Assembly: GCA_009809945.1 (NCBI GenBank) | Contig: WTPW01000347.1 | Location: 22,508-86,507 of the forward strand | DNA: 64,000 bases | Origin: Gigaspora margarita | Lineage: Eukaryota; Glomeromycota; Glomeromycetes; Diversisporales; Gigasporaceae | Direction of reading: 5' to 3' | Part shown: piece by piece, positions 11,273-23,025 of the stretch | Numbering within the stretch: position 1 is the stretch's first letter | How the letters are laid out: each line of letters begins with the position of its first letter | Notes under the pieces: model-generated | The model's input: only the letters and a program-made list of their open reading frames with translations | What the model was told of the DNA's origin: nothing | Database searches by the model: none | Translations under genes and position numbers: made by a program

Positions 11273-13388
11273 TTATCCTTTATATCCATTATTTGAAGAA
11301 GGTTTTATAGACAAAACTTTTCTATATGGCACAGAGGACAATAATAATATCGGTCATATTCCTTTGAATTTAGTAATGTGCTGTTCTTTCTATTTGCAAC
11401 TGTTTACCTTGTCATGTCTTTCAGTTCTTCTTTTGTGCCATAATAGAAGACAGGCACCCTTCATTCAGAGAAGGTTGTATAAATAAAACTCATTTATACA
11501 GTTCCAAAACCAATAATATTATATGTTAGTATATTTAAGAATTGTCGTGATTATACTTCTTTTATTTGTACTACTTATTGTTCTATTTATTCTTACCTTT
11601 ATTTAAGATAAATGTTCTTCGTCCACAAAAGCCTTGATAGATAAAGCTTATCCACTTGGTCTTGAAAACACCAATACCGATGGTTTGTGTTTTTAATATA
11701 TTCATTTGCAATTATATACTCGTTGTAACTCATAATTGATCTTTTGCACTATTATTAGAGACAATTATACTATTGAAGCTCAACCATTTTTTGATTTCAA
11801 AAATGAGAACGTTATAGATAGCCATGAAAAAAGTGCGAATATTAACTATGATGAGATAGATAATGATACAGAAGATGAGTTAGATGTGTTAAAATTAACC
11901 AAAAATAAATCATTTGATATATGAGAAATTGCAGAATCTTATCTTGAACAGTATGAAAAACAAGAAGGATTTTCTTTATGCAAACGCTGTTGTGTTGCTG
12001 ATCCTAAATATAACAGCATAACACATTGTCGCACTTATGAATGTTCATACAGATGTACACATGAAGCTGAAAAGACCATTTTAGCAGAAAATAGAAGGGA
12101 TAGGGAATCAGAGATGGTTGATTGCCCTTGGCACATTAATTTATCCTTTTCTAAAACAGGCAATTGTTTTCGAATAAATACTATTGTTGGTGAACATAAC
12201 CATCCAATGAATCCACTTATTACAGAAACAGCACCAAGATTTCGTCGCTTGACAGATGAGATGTATGAAAAATTAAATTTTGGACAGTTGAAAGGAGATT
12301 GGGTGCAACAAAGCAGTATAATCTACTTGTTGTATCATTTCCTAAAAAAAAAATTAACAAAAAGAATCTGAGTAATGCCATACAAGTTATAAGAAATAGC
12401 TGAAACCTCAAAAAAATGATGCTTGTTAAACGTTAGCTAATTTGTATCAGAAAAAGTGAATAATCTATTATGGATAGTGAGGCCAAGAATTGACTCTAAT
12501 AAAAGACAGTTAATGGCATTATTTTGGATGTCTCTCTCTCAAATATATGCTTACAAAAGGTTTTATAATGTTATAGTGATTGACACAATATCAAAAACAA
12601 ACCAGTTCGATATAGTTCTATTTATAGTTACAGTTGTTGATAACGATTTCAGAAATTTAATAGTAGCAGCAGCACTTTTGGAGGATGAAACTGAAGTGAT
12701 ATTTGCCTAGATTTTAAATGAATTAAAAATAGCATGTAATATTATTCCAAAAGTGATATACTCAGATTTGGATTCTGTCTTAATAGCCGCTATATGTAAT
12801 AACTATCCAGAAACTTGTCTTTTCCATTGCATATTTCATATTGATCTTAATTTGAAAAAAAATCTTAGAAAAAAGTTGCATGATCAGTTTGAATTATTCT
12901 GGCACAAATTTTTAGCAATGCGAAATACCTTATTTTACAGACAATTTGAAGTAAGATAGGCCAAACTTATTGAGAAATTTCCTGCTTGTGAACAATATTT
13001 AACACATACATTATATTCTTGTAAAGAGAGTTGGGCAAGCTATATAATTAACAGGTATTTTACTAGGGGAATCCAAAGTATACAAAGAGCGAAAACTTCT
13101 AACAAAATCATAAAAGAGAAGATTAGTCAAAATTCACAGTTGGCTGACGTTGTTGAACAAATCCAAACAATGTTTAATAATAGTCAAAAAAAGCGTTAGT
13201 TAATAAACATAAAAATGAAATACCAACCAGAGGCTTGCCTACTATAATGGAAGAATATTTTCCAGAAATAATCAAGTTATTATGAGAATATCTTATATCA
13301 CAAATCTTCCAGAAGCAATGTGATCAGATATTACAATCGCTTTGTTATGATATTTTTTTTGTTGATGATTGGTCTACATTATTAGAGG

Positions 13389-13458
13389 TATGTACAGACA
13401 ATCTGCTTTAAATTTTTTTGTAGAGTATAATATAAGTTCAAAATTGAAACTGGTTATG

Positions 13459-13503
<45 letters not shown>
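13389..13503 (+). other. Intron of the MULE relic with long poly-T tract
   Basis: Donor GTATGTACAG and acceptor TTTTTTTAG flank the intron. A (TA)n run followed by about 32 T forms an expanded polypyrimidine tract just before the acceptor. The exons on both sides read as transposase. Confidence 0.6.
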
Positions 13504-13505
<2 letters not shown>

Positions 13506-13650
13506 CAACAGATGATACTTATCAGTCGGATATAGATAGAGAAAATGACTACAATCAACCCCAGACCTTGTTTTCTTCATTAATTAGTCATATGTCGCAT
13601 GATAATATTAAGGAAGTATGAAAAGTTGTTAGACATAGAGCTCTACAGAC

Positions 13651-15100
13651 TAGTGATTTGAACTGATTATACTATAATCAGGTAACTGAACCAAACTGAG
13701 CAAAACTCAGTTAACCGGTTGAGTAAATTCTTAATCGGTTGACCCGACACAACCAGTTGACCCAGTACAACCATTTGATAATCAGTTGCCCATTGATCTG
13801 TATCTAATCGGTCATTTTGTAAAAAAAATCTGCCTAGTATTTGTCATATTTACGTTGGTTTTTATTACAACAGAGTTGAAAAGGACGAATGTAAAGCATC
13901 TAAAAATCATCAGAAAGTTTCCAATATATATAATGCTATAGAACACAATATTGGTGTCTGTTAAAAGAAGGAAGTTGAGTTAAAAAGGATGAACATAAGG
14001 CATTTGAATATTTTCAAAAATTTGCAAATGTTGAAAGTTGGTTGTTATTTTATGCAAAAAGAATTTGAGTTTAAAAAGATGAAGGTAAGTAGTTGAATAT
14101 TTTCAAAATCTGTGACCATTGCTGATTATGATGATTATTTAACGTAGATGTATGCTATCAGTATGGAATCGGTGTCAAAAAGGAGGAACGCAAGACTTCA
14201 AACTTTATAAAAGATCTGCAGACTTGGGAAACACTTGTGGAATAATTATTGGTATCAATTCAGAGTAGGAGCTGAAAAAGATAACAACAATGTAGTCGAA
14301 TAGTATAAAAAATCATCTAATTGTTTGATTAGGGTGAAAAGGTTGCCATCAGGTAATTTTTTTTTATTAATTTATTGCTCTTTTCAACTTAGTTGGATCA
14401 ACAATCATTGTAATTTTTTTGAGTTCCGTGAGTTCATGAATACAATGTAGATAGCCCCTTATGATTTTTGTGTTTTTTGAAACTTATTTAGCGACAAAAA
14501 GGAAATATATGAGTGACTACCATACTGTAATCACAGACTCAAAAATTACAAATGATTATCAATCAGACTAAATTGAAAAGAGCGATAATTCTTATTACTG
14601 TATTAATAAGAATTCTATTTACTATGATGAATTTAGAAATATTGAAATAATAAGAGAAGATGGATTCGTGACTAGTGATTGTAGTCAACATAAATTCATC
14701 GACTCAACTAAGCTGATATTTAACAATTGACTAAGGCGACTAAGTCGAATCACTGCATATTAAATATATATACCACAAATTCTCTGGTATACATGCTCTA
14801 TTTCCTATACATACTGTGGTAAATAATTAATGCAAATAAAGTTGATAAGTAGTAAATGTTATAAATTGAACAACTCATTATATATTTGATCCAATTAACT
14901 TTTTTTTTCTGGTCATACTGTCCTTTTTTTAATGTAGTTGATTTGGTTAACTTAGTTGACCCAATTGATATTTTTATCTAGCTAAACCAGATAACTCAGG
15001 TCAACTGAGTTACCCGAAATCATTTCAGTTAGCCCGATTAGAATCGGTTAAGCTGGTTCGGTTAACCAATTAAGGATTTGGCACCCAGTTCAAATCACTA
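13651..15100. mobile_element. Non-autonomous hAT element inside the MULE relic
   Basis: Perfect 8-bp duplication CTACAGAC at 13643-13650 and 15101-15108; inverted ends TAGTGATTTGAACTG. Subterminal regions are rich in short GGTTGACCC and AACCGGTTAA-type repeats on both sides, as hAT transposases use. It carries no transposase. Its inside contains decayed Sel1-repeat and kinase-like coding pieces. It shares the TAGTGAT start with the elements at 58717 and 43213. Confidence 0.9.
13870..14750 (+). pseudogene. Captured Sel1-repeat and kinase fragments in the hAT element
   Basis: Translations give Sel1-like pieces: VEKDECKASKNHQK (~13874-13915), VELKKDEHKAFEYFQKFANV (~13970-14032), CYQYGIGVKKEERKTSNF (~14152-14206) and VGAEKDNNNVVE (~14269-14305). 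Further on, SIYYDEFRNIEIIREDGFVT (~14620-14680) resembles the start of a kinase N-lobe. Intron-like AG borders remain near 14145. The order, Sel1 then kinase start, suits pieces of two neighbouring kinase-Sel1 genes or one rearranged gene. All frames are broken. The match rests on family patterns, not a search. Confidence 0.6.
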
Positions 15101-15890
15101 CTACAGACAATACCTCAATATATAATTGTGTTCGACGATGGGTCTCATTTATATATTTGCCTTTGGCTTATTAACTGAGGCATTGTCTATAGACACTTTT
15201 TTAAAGTTGTCTTATTTTCAAAACATATGCTTTCATATCACACTTATTCTACAGTGATAGTATAATGATAAAAAGGCTAGTATAGAACAACAATTTCATC
15301 ATTCAATTCCAGTATATCAACTTGTTAAAAACAAGTTAAATCAACTTCTACCTCAGCCACTATCATTTAACTATTTAAAAAATATTAGAAAAACAGTTTA
15401 TGTTGAACATAAGCGAAGTCCTAAACAGAAGTATGGTCTCGGGATAGGCTATGCTAAAAAAGCCCTTGACTACGCAATTCGAGCAGATAATGTTGACAAA
15501 TTTGTTAATTATCTGGAAAAGTTTATTGAAAGGATGAAAGCTAAAATAGATAAAGAGAGTATCAAAAATGTAATCATTGGCAATCCAATACGTGTAAAGC
15601 ACAAAAGGCGTCAACCTAAGCATTATAGATCAGAAGGTAAAGTTTTACTAAGAAAAAAGAAATTACGAAATATTCAAGATACAAGTAATGTTGCTGAAAG
15701 TTCTACAGGTTCTAGTAATGCTAAAAGTGTGAGATATTGCCAAAAATGCAGACAATCAGATCATTATGCACTGTGCTGTCCAAATTAATGCCAATAATGC
15801 TAATTGCACTATATATATATATGTTACATATGTAATACGTATATTGAATGCGATAATTGTTTGGAGATTACCAGTTTGCATTTAGTTATT

Positions 15891-16851
15891 TATAAGGTGA
15901 AAGGGGGTATTGTGGCGAAGTTAACTTTGATCGATAATATCACGTGACTTATCCAATAGAATCGAATGATTTTGATATCAACTGACTCGTCTCACAAAGA
16001 CGAATCTAATGGTATAAAAATCATTAAATTCTAATCACTGGATCAAAAGATATTGTCATTCAAAGTTAAAGAAACTAAAGTAAAGATTTTAGAGGGGGTG
16101 GGGGTATTGTGGCGAACTTGAACTATATCGTGATACANNGANCAGAACTGANTAATNTTTANACNATTCGATTCGTCTCAATGAGACGAATCGAATAGTG
16201 GTTAAATCACGCAATTCCGACCATTGGATCACAAGATATTGACGATTATGTACGATATACTACAATACCAAAATAATTTTGAGGGTATTATGACGAAATA
16301 CAAAGTTGGCTATAAGGTAAGTGCCTTTTAGTACTATGCAAATCGACATTTATGCTCTAAGTAAAGTTGTTCGGACTGACAAATTACNCATANNCTAAAA
16401 TTTTCATANAATTNAAACAACNTTNTATTAATTNACTTTTACAAAATACGTTCTTACGAAAAAAGTCTAAATTTTTTCGTAGAAGCGTATTCTGTAAAAG
16501 TCAATTAATAAAAAGTTGCTCAAATTTTATGAAACTTTTAGGGTACACGTAAATTGATAGGTCGAAAAACTTTACTTAGAGCCTAAATAGCGATTTGCAT
16601 AGTACTAAAAGGCACTTACCTTATAGCTAACTTTTGCGTTTCGTCATAATACCCTCAAAATTATTTTTGTATTGTAGTATCGTGCATACATAATCGTCAA
16701 TATCTTGTGATCCAGTGGTCAGAATTGGATGATCTAACCACTATTTGATGCGTCTCATTGAGACGAATCGAATGGTATAAAAATTATCCAATTCTGGTCG
16801 TTGTATCACAAGATAATACAAATTCGCCACAATACCCCCTTTTACCTTATA
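15891..16851. mobile_element. Large palindromic MITE (P2), arms with unresolved bases
   Basis: Ends TATAAGGTGAAAGGGGGTAT and TATAAGGTAAAAGGGGGTAT (complement) extend through TGTGGCGAA. Inner arms mirror around ~16470: TTGAGGGTATTATGACGAAA, AAGTGCCTTTTAGTACTATG, then CTCTAAGTAAAGTTGTTCGG. Blocks GAGACGAATCGAATGGTATA and GGATCACAAGATATTGACG occur in both arms, with an additional partial copy of the left end near 16095. About 18 N bases cluster at 16138-16435. Confidence 0.8.
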
Positions 16852-17163
16852 ACTAGCAAATATTGCAATCATATGAAATTGAAAAATTCTTTAATACAGT
16901 AGTACAGGCACAATATTCACATGCATATAAGCACCGTTTACTCCAATACTATAATTTTAGCCCAGGCTATTGCTGTTTATAAATTATTTGTATGTTGTGT
17001 GCTCGTAGCTTTTCTCAAAGTTTAATTGTCGTACAGTATGGGCATAATACAAAGGCGAGTAGAAGACATACTATACTAATTTTGTGTTATTAGTATAGTA
17101 TATACCATGAACTTCTATTCATACTATTTACATACTAAAAATAATAGGATAGAACCTGAGACA

Positions 17164-17378
17164 GAGATAGTTATGTTATTGATGCAGGTCTTATTTAGTT
17201 AGGGTTAGTGATAGGTTGTTTCTATTTTAGATAGAGATCTGCATCAATAATGTACCACTTTTGCAAGTTTTTATCACAGGTTTCATCTGTCGTAAATAAT
17301 TTTACCAATAGCTTATTTAGCAGATATCAAGTATTAATTGTTTAGATGTGCGATACTGCTAAATAAGCTGTTGAGAAG
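17164..17378. repeat. Two short inverted repeats
   Basis: TTATTGATGCAGGTCT (17178) pairs with AGATCTGCATCAATAA (17237), and ATAGCTTATTTAGCAGATATC pairs with GATACTGCTAAATAAGCTGT (17309-17375). They may be small MITE remnants. Sequence 16852-17163 and 17379-17670 holds nothing I recognise. Confidence 0.5.
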
Positions 17379-17677
17379 TACTTTAAATTGTTTTGGTTTG
17401 ATTATACTATATGTGTATATTAAAATTCTATAAATTATTATATTTTATAATTTATTGTTATTATTTGATATTATTGGTTAATATAAAATCACATGATGGG
17501 GTGATTTTACCCGAGAGCAAGTTAGCAATATCCTTATTTATTTATTTGTTTATTCCTAATTTCAAATATAGTAATAATATGGCTATAATGATGATCTTAA
17601 CTGAATTGGTAATTAACTACTATACATTCTGAATATAAGCAACCCTAAAACTAGTTTTTTTGAAAGATTATTTAATT

Positions 17678-18137
17678 TTAGTAATTTTGAAATACTTTCT
17701 AGAGATTGTTTATATTTGGAACTTTATAGTATATGCTAGAATCTGAGCAATTTCCAATAAAAAATAATTTTTTTATTAAGTTAACAACCAAAATCAATTA
17801 ATTAAAAGTTGTAAAGCTCACTAAAATGCATCTAATAGTAGTTAAATCATTCAAATTGGCCTAGTAAATACCAAAATATCACTAAAAAAGAATTGGCTAA
17901 CTATATAAAATTCTATATAAACAAACTATTGTTATATAGAAATGTTATATAGTTAGCCAATTATTTTTTAGTAATATCTTAGTATCTTCTAGATCAATTT
18001 GGATAATCTAACTACCATTAGATGCATCTTAGTGAGCTTTCACAACTTTAATTAATTGACTTTGGTTGTTAATAAAAAATTATTTTTATTAAACTTTGCT
18101 CATATAATAAAAATTTATATTTCAAAATTACTATAGT
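17678..18137. mobile_element. Palindromic MITE (P3)
   Basis: Arms pair TTAGTAATTTTGAAATA (17678) with its complement near 18120, and TTGGCTAACTATATAA on either side of the centre near 17925. CTCACTAAAATGCATCTAAT and its mirror TAGATGCATCTTAGTGAG recall the CTCACTGAGAG block of the 45413 element. Confidence 0.65.
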
Positions 18138-18200
18138 TAGTACTACCTAAAGCCAACAACTTTTTATATATAGGCGCCAATTTTTTAGCTACAGTGTAAT

Positions 18201-19303
18201 ATAATTGGCAAATCTTACATTTTTGATACTTCTGCACTTACTTTTTTGATACTGATCGACATAAAAATTTCAGTAAAAATAAGAATTTCAAAACTTTGAG
18301 CGAAGATATCTCGGCAACCATAAGACAAATTTGGTAAAACTTTTTTTATTTGAATTCTATGGCTTCATAGAATTCAAATAAAAAAAAATTCATCGAATTT
18401 AGTCAAGTGGTTGTCGAGTTATCTTCGCTCAAAGGCAGAGAAAATCAAAACGCCTATCAAAATAAAAGCTGCGCCAAATTTTTTATTTAACTTTGAGCGA
18501 AGATACCTCGACAACCATCTGACCAAATTTGATAAAACTTTTTTTTTGAATTCTATAGCTTCTTATAATTCAAATAAAAAAATTATTATCGAATTTAGTC
18601 AAGTGGTTGTCAAGATATCTTCACTCAAAGTTGAAAAAAATCAAAACAACTATCAAAATAGAAGCTGTGCCAAATTTTTTTCTAAATTTGAGCTAAGATG
18701 TCTTGACGACCATCTAATCAAATTTGATAAAGCTTTTTTATTTGAATTCTATGTCTTTATAAAATTCATATAAAAAAAGTTTTATCGAATTTGGTTAGAT
18801 GGTCGTCAAGATATCTTCGCTCAAATTTAGAAAAAAATTTGACGCAGCTTCTATTTTGATAGTTTTGACTTTGAGCGAAGATATCTTGACAACCACTTGA
18901 CTAAATACGATAAAAATTTTTTTATTTGAATTATATGAAGCTATAGAATTCAAAAAAAAAGTTTTATCAAATTTGGTTAGATGGTTGTCGAGGTATCTTC
19001 GCTCAATGTTAGATAAAAAATTTGGCGCAGCTTCTATTTTGATAGGCGTTTTGATTTTCTCTGACTTTGAGCGAAGATAACTCGACAACCACTTGACTAA
19101 ATCTAAATTCGATGAATTTTTTTTATTTGAATTCTATGAAGCCATAGAATTCAAATAAAAAAGTTTTACCAAATTTGGTCTTATGGTTGCCAAGATATCT
19201 TTCCTCAAAGTTTTGAAAATTCTTATTTTTACTGGGGATTTTTATGTCGATCAGTATCAAAAAAGTAAGTGCAAGAGTATCAAAAACGTAAGATCTGCAT
19301 ATA
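18201..19303. mobile_element. Palindrome built of smaller palindromes (P4)
   Basis: The ends share CTTACTTTTTTGATACTGAT in inverted order (18236 and 19250), and the whole ~1.1 kb mirrors around ~18750. Each arm contains ~170-bp units, TTTGAGCGAAGATATCTCGA to ATCTTCGCTCAAAG, that are themselves inverted around a GAATTCTATGGCTTC core. Open frames on both strands (18411-18773 plus; 18795-19088 and 19123-19323 minus) are the same sequence mirrored and are not genes. Confidence 0.8.
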
Positions 19304-19689
19304 ATTGACCAATAAAAATGCAAAAAATTTTAATATAAATTTAAATTTTATTAATAAATTTTAAAATTTTGTTAATAATTTAAATTTTGTTATATTTTTT
19401 TATATAAATACCAAATTTTCAAACTATATATAAATTTAAATTAATATAAACTTCTTAAAATAAAAGATATTAAAAATTTGTTTTGTAGATTTGATAGTTT
19501 AATCAAAAAGCTATTAAATTTACTAACCTTTTTTTTAGTTTATTATATTTTAAAAAAGTTATAAAAGTTTAAAAATTTTATAGTTAAAAGTTGATGGCTT
19601 TTCATAGTAGCAACTATATTATCCCAATATAGTAATTTTGCAGATTTTATTCAGATTATTAATTAATTAAAATTAATAAACTTCTAAAT

Positions 19690-19962
19690 ATAGGATCAGC
19701 TAAAGCCAAGTACATCACAAGATTACCTAATATGTAACTTGATTTTGTCTAAACAAAACAAAGCAAACCAAAAATATAAAAAATATAAAAAATAGCTATC
19801 TAAACTAGCCTTGATTCACTAAGTAAAAGTGTCAGAAAAGCGATTTTGCTATATATAAACTACTTTTTATATACTTAATCTAACTTTAATATCATTTGAT
19901 TTAATTAAAAATCAGAAAAATCAAATAATCTCATGATATATCTGGCTTTAGCCATCTTTTAA
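19690..19962. mobile_element. MITE, CTAAAGCC family
   Basis: Ends GGATCAGCTAAAGCCAAGTA and (complement) AGATGGCTAAAGCCAGATAT, followed by ATCACAAG and ATCATGAG. The inside carries the shared module CACTAAGTAAAAGTGTCAGA then AAAGCGATTTTGCTATATA, also found in the 20240, 48040, 57514 and 60804 elements. Confidence 0.6.
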
Positions 19963-20060
19963 ATTTATTCACTATTAAATTTTCTAATAATATTTCAAAT
20001 ATGCACAAATATATTATTTATTGGTCTTGGTCATATAACTATAACAAGATATTTTATTTA

Positions 20061-20137
20061 TAGTCACCCTCTATACAATTACCAAAATAGAATGTTATAG
20101 ACTTGGTGATTATAAAGAAATCAGACTGTATAATCAA
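20061..20137. mobile_element. Tiny pogo-like MITE
   Basis: About 77 bp with inverted ends TATAGTCACCCTCTATA and TATACAGTCTGATTTCTTTA (complement), each followed by a matching AATTACCAA or AATCACCAA. Resembles the CAGT-CCTC ends of the pogo-like group at 29238, 33110 and 45205. Confidence 0.5.
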
Positions 20138-20239
20138 TTAGTAAATTTTAAAGTTATAGTTGTTTAAAAACTTTTAATAATAAAATTAACAAAATCTAAA
20201 AATAGATAAATGTTTAATGTTATATATTTAGTTATTAAT

Positions 20240-20573
20240 TATTGTCACAGCTGATGCTGAAGTTGGCTGATGCTGAAGCTCACATGATATATTAGTTTAA
20301 TTGTTGCAGGATCGTTAATAGCTATAAAATTATTTAAAATTTATTTATGTTAGGGTTAGGGTTAGGGTTAATACTAGAAGTTAGCATGTTGTATAGTAAA
20401 ATCGCTTAAAAAAACTTTTAGTTAGTGTATAATAAATAGTTTTTTATGCAAATTTTTGATTTTTTCATTTTTTTCGAAGTTGATATTGTTTTGATCCACT
20501 AAATCGTGATTTACTATTGGATAATTTCTGTAGATTATTACGTGAGCTTCAGCATTAGCCGTGACAATTATTA
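20240..20573. mobile_element. MITE with TTAGGG array inside
   Basis: Inverted ends AATTGTCACRGCTRATGCTG through AAGCTCACRT; the left end has a duplicated GATGCTGAAG. Inside are three and a half TTAGGG repeats (20350-20372) followed by TATAGTAAAATCGC, the telomere-like module seen in other MITEs here. Confidence 0.75.
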
Positions 20574-20579
20574 TAAAAA

Positions 20580-21635
20580 ATCTATAAAAATTAGCAAATT
20601 AGTTAAAATAACAAACAGGTTTATAATTTGAAATTGTTATTTTTAGATCTGTTTTGTTTTTGTATAACAAAATATATTTTGCCAATTATCTCAAAACTTG
20701 TGATTATCCAAATTTCTTAGTTTTTATTTTTGACCATCTACATATTAAACTAATTTTAACTAATTATTTTTAAAAACATTAATTTTTTATATTTAGTAGA
20801 ACTAAAAATAAAAATTTTAATAATAATTTGAGAACCAAATATATTTAAAAAAATTTTTAAAATTTAAAACTTTAATTATTTTTTCTGATTTTATAAAAAT
20901 AAATTAATTTTAACTTTGTATAAATTTATATAAATATATAGTTATTTATAATAATTTATCATTTAAAAGCAAAATATAAATCTAAAAAATATTATATGAA
21001 TAAAAATTAAATAAAGTTTATAAAAAAATTTTAAAAAATATTATGCAATATTTTGCAAACAAATTTGCCTGTACCTATTCTATAAACAAAAAGATAAGCT
21101 CTAGAATTTTATAACTATAAAAATAAGATCTCATTTTATATAATACTAAGTTTTTGTTAAAATTGTTTACAATTTTAAAAGGTTTTATTAGAAGTATGTT
21201 TTTAATATATGGGAATAAATTAGCAGAAAAGAAACAATTATTTTTAGTAAACTTTTTTTAATTTTTAAATTAAAATATCTTAACTATTTAATCAAATTTG
21301 CTAAATTTTTTTATTTTAATCTTGAAATTATATAGAACTAAAATAAAAAAATTTTATTAAATTTATTAAGATAGCTGTTAAAATATTTAAGCTTAAAGTC
21401 AAGAAAACTTTTACTTAGAAAATTTGTCATATATATATAATTTTATTGTACTATATAGTTTATATAAAAACTAATTTATTCTATTTCTAAAATATCTTAA
21501 TAACTACTTAACCAATTTTGACAAAAATTTTTTGGTTTAATTTAAAAATATTTAGAAAAAATTTATTAAAATTAATAAAATAGTTAATAAAATATTTAAG
21601 CTTAAACTTGTGAGCTCAAAAAAATATAATAATAT
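20580..21635. other. AT-rich spacer
   Basis: No gene, structured repeat or end signature that I can support. Short TTAAAATATTTAAGCTTAAA-type inverted pieces at 21370-21600 suggest old palindrome remains. Confidence 0.4.
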
Positions 21636-21649
21636 AGTTAAGGATTGTT

Positions 21650-22958
21650 CTTTTTTCTTTTTTTTTTAGAGTGAACTCTTTGTTCACAATTTTTATTATT
21701 ATTTATATCAAACCTTATATATATTATATATAATTACAATACAATTTTAAATATCTATATTGAACTTAGAACTAATTTATTCTTGAGTTAAATTCTACCC
21801 AAATCTAGGTGCCCTGCATACTTTAAATAGGATTTATACTTTAGAACTTACTCTATTCCCTAGATTAGCATTTTCTGTATCTCTCATGCTGGTTCTATTA
21901 ACTCCCAAACAGGCATTCAGAGATTATCTGACATATTCATAATTTGTTGCTTGATTTACTTTCTGTTTGGTAACTAGGAGGCACCCAAGTTCCCATGAAG
22001 GTTCACATCCCTACTACTGTATAGTCTGTGTTTTCACTAGTACTATTTTAGTAGGCACCTCACCTTTTATTTTACTAGCATTTTAATTATCATCTTTATT
22101 ATATCTTTTTAGCTTTAGCATGCAATCAGTTACTATATAAGAAGCCTCCTGTGTGTTTGTTAGATATGGGCTATATTGTATAACTGTAATTACTCCCAAC
22201 TATATTCATAGTCAAGTACTACTTCCAGTTTTTGTTTGAAGTAATTGGTGTTTAAGGTTGGTATACTCTTACAATACTATTATACCTTGTTCATATTACT
22301 ACTACATGCTTTTATATTTTTATATATCTCCAAGTATAATGATTCTACTTTCTTCTCTGCATATCTATTTTCTATTTTAGTTCTTCTATATTTGCCAGAA
22401 GTTTTTCTAAATAATAACCAGTTTTCTTGTACCTTACTTGTATTTACCACTTCTCTTACCATTGTGGTGCTACCTTTTCTGCAAAGACCACTTATTCTAA
22501 AAAATCATTAACCAATCTAGTATTCATATGGGCTTTACTAAGTATGAGACAATTATTCATAAATATTATATTTACTAGGACTTGAACTAGTAAACTCTAG
22601 TGTTAAAATGAGCATTTAGACTACTAGACTACTGTATATTGCTGAAAATAAGCTACCTCTGAAAATAAGCTACCCCCCTAATTTTTTTTAAAAATCTTAA
22701 AAAAACTATTAGCAGTTGCTATATATAAAAGTCTAAATTTTACTAAGTAAACCAAACTTGTTCAGCACATCAAAATACATATATAGTAAAAATTTGGTGT
22801 CATTTGGACAACTTTTTATTAGTACGTTTTTCAATTTTTTCAAAAAACTCAATGTTTCAAAAATAAGCTACTAGTAGCTACCTTACGTTTTTTTGTGTAA
22901 TTTTTTGGCCAAAAAAGGTAGCTTATTTTCAGAAATATATGGCATGGGTCCTATTCCT
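21650..22958 (-). mobile_element. Long tRNA-derived SINE (SINE D) with MITE in its head
   Basis: Direct repeats AGTTAAGGATTGTT (21636-21649 and 22959-22972) flank it. On the minus strand the head starts CTAGGAATAGGACCCAT, is interrupted by a MITE (22632-22942), and resumes with an A-box-like TAGTCTAGTAGTCTAA and B box GTTCAAGTCC (22585-22576). The ~900-bp body ends in GAACAAAGAGTTCACTCT plus A tail. A second copy is at 46387-47365. Frames at 22245-22511 and 22280-22462 lie in the body and are not genes. Confidence 0.8.
22632..22942 (+). mobile_element. MITE, AAATAAGCTACC family, copy 2
   Basis: Ends CTGTATATTGCTGAAAATAA and (complement) CCATATATTTCTGAAAATAA, then GCTACC. Inside has CTAAGTAAACCAAACTTGTT then CAGCACATCAAAATACAT. 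It splits the SINE D promoter head; the left TA target is clear, the right one is mutated. Confidence 0.8.
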
Positions 22959-23025
22959 AGTTAAGGATTGTTATTTGTAGTTAGTAAATTATTATTAAAT
23001 AATAGAATAAAAGAAAGTATAGAAT

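Larger units (their letters stand above)
11736..15788 (+). pseudogene. FAR1/MULE transposase relic
   Basis: A Mutator-like transposase. In order: an acidic N-terminal stretch (11736-11921), a FAR1/WRKY-GCM1-type DNA-binding domain (YLEQYEKQEGFSLCKRCC; CPWHINLSFSKTGNC; TIVGEHNHPM, ~11940-12220), the MULE DDE core with VIVIDTISKTNQFDIVLF (~12575-12630) and VIYSDLDSVLIAAI followed by CLFHCIFHIDLN (~12755-12860), and a C-terminal zinc knuckle CQKCRQSDHYALC (~15740-15778). A GT/AG intron at 13389-13503 is still visible. Stops occur (for example after SFDI at 11922-11924, after EVIFA near 12708 and after EVR near 12957), and a hAT element splits it at 13651-15100. I could not identify its terminal repeats. 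Confidence 0.8.

Noticed and set aside
18411-19323. Open frames of 120, 97 and 66 codons on both strands
   Set aside because: They are mirror images of one sequence produced by palindrome P4 (the same MSSYLRSK start appears on both strands).
20350-20372. Telomere or chromosome end
   Set aside because: Only three to four TTAGGG copies, inside a MITE with inverted ends, far from a window edge; the same holds for the other TTAGGG sites.
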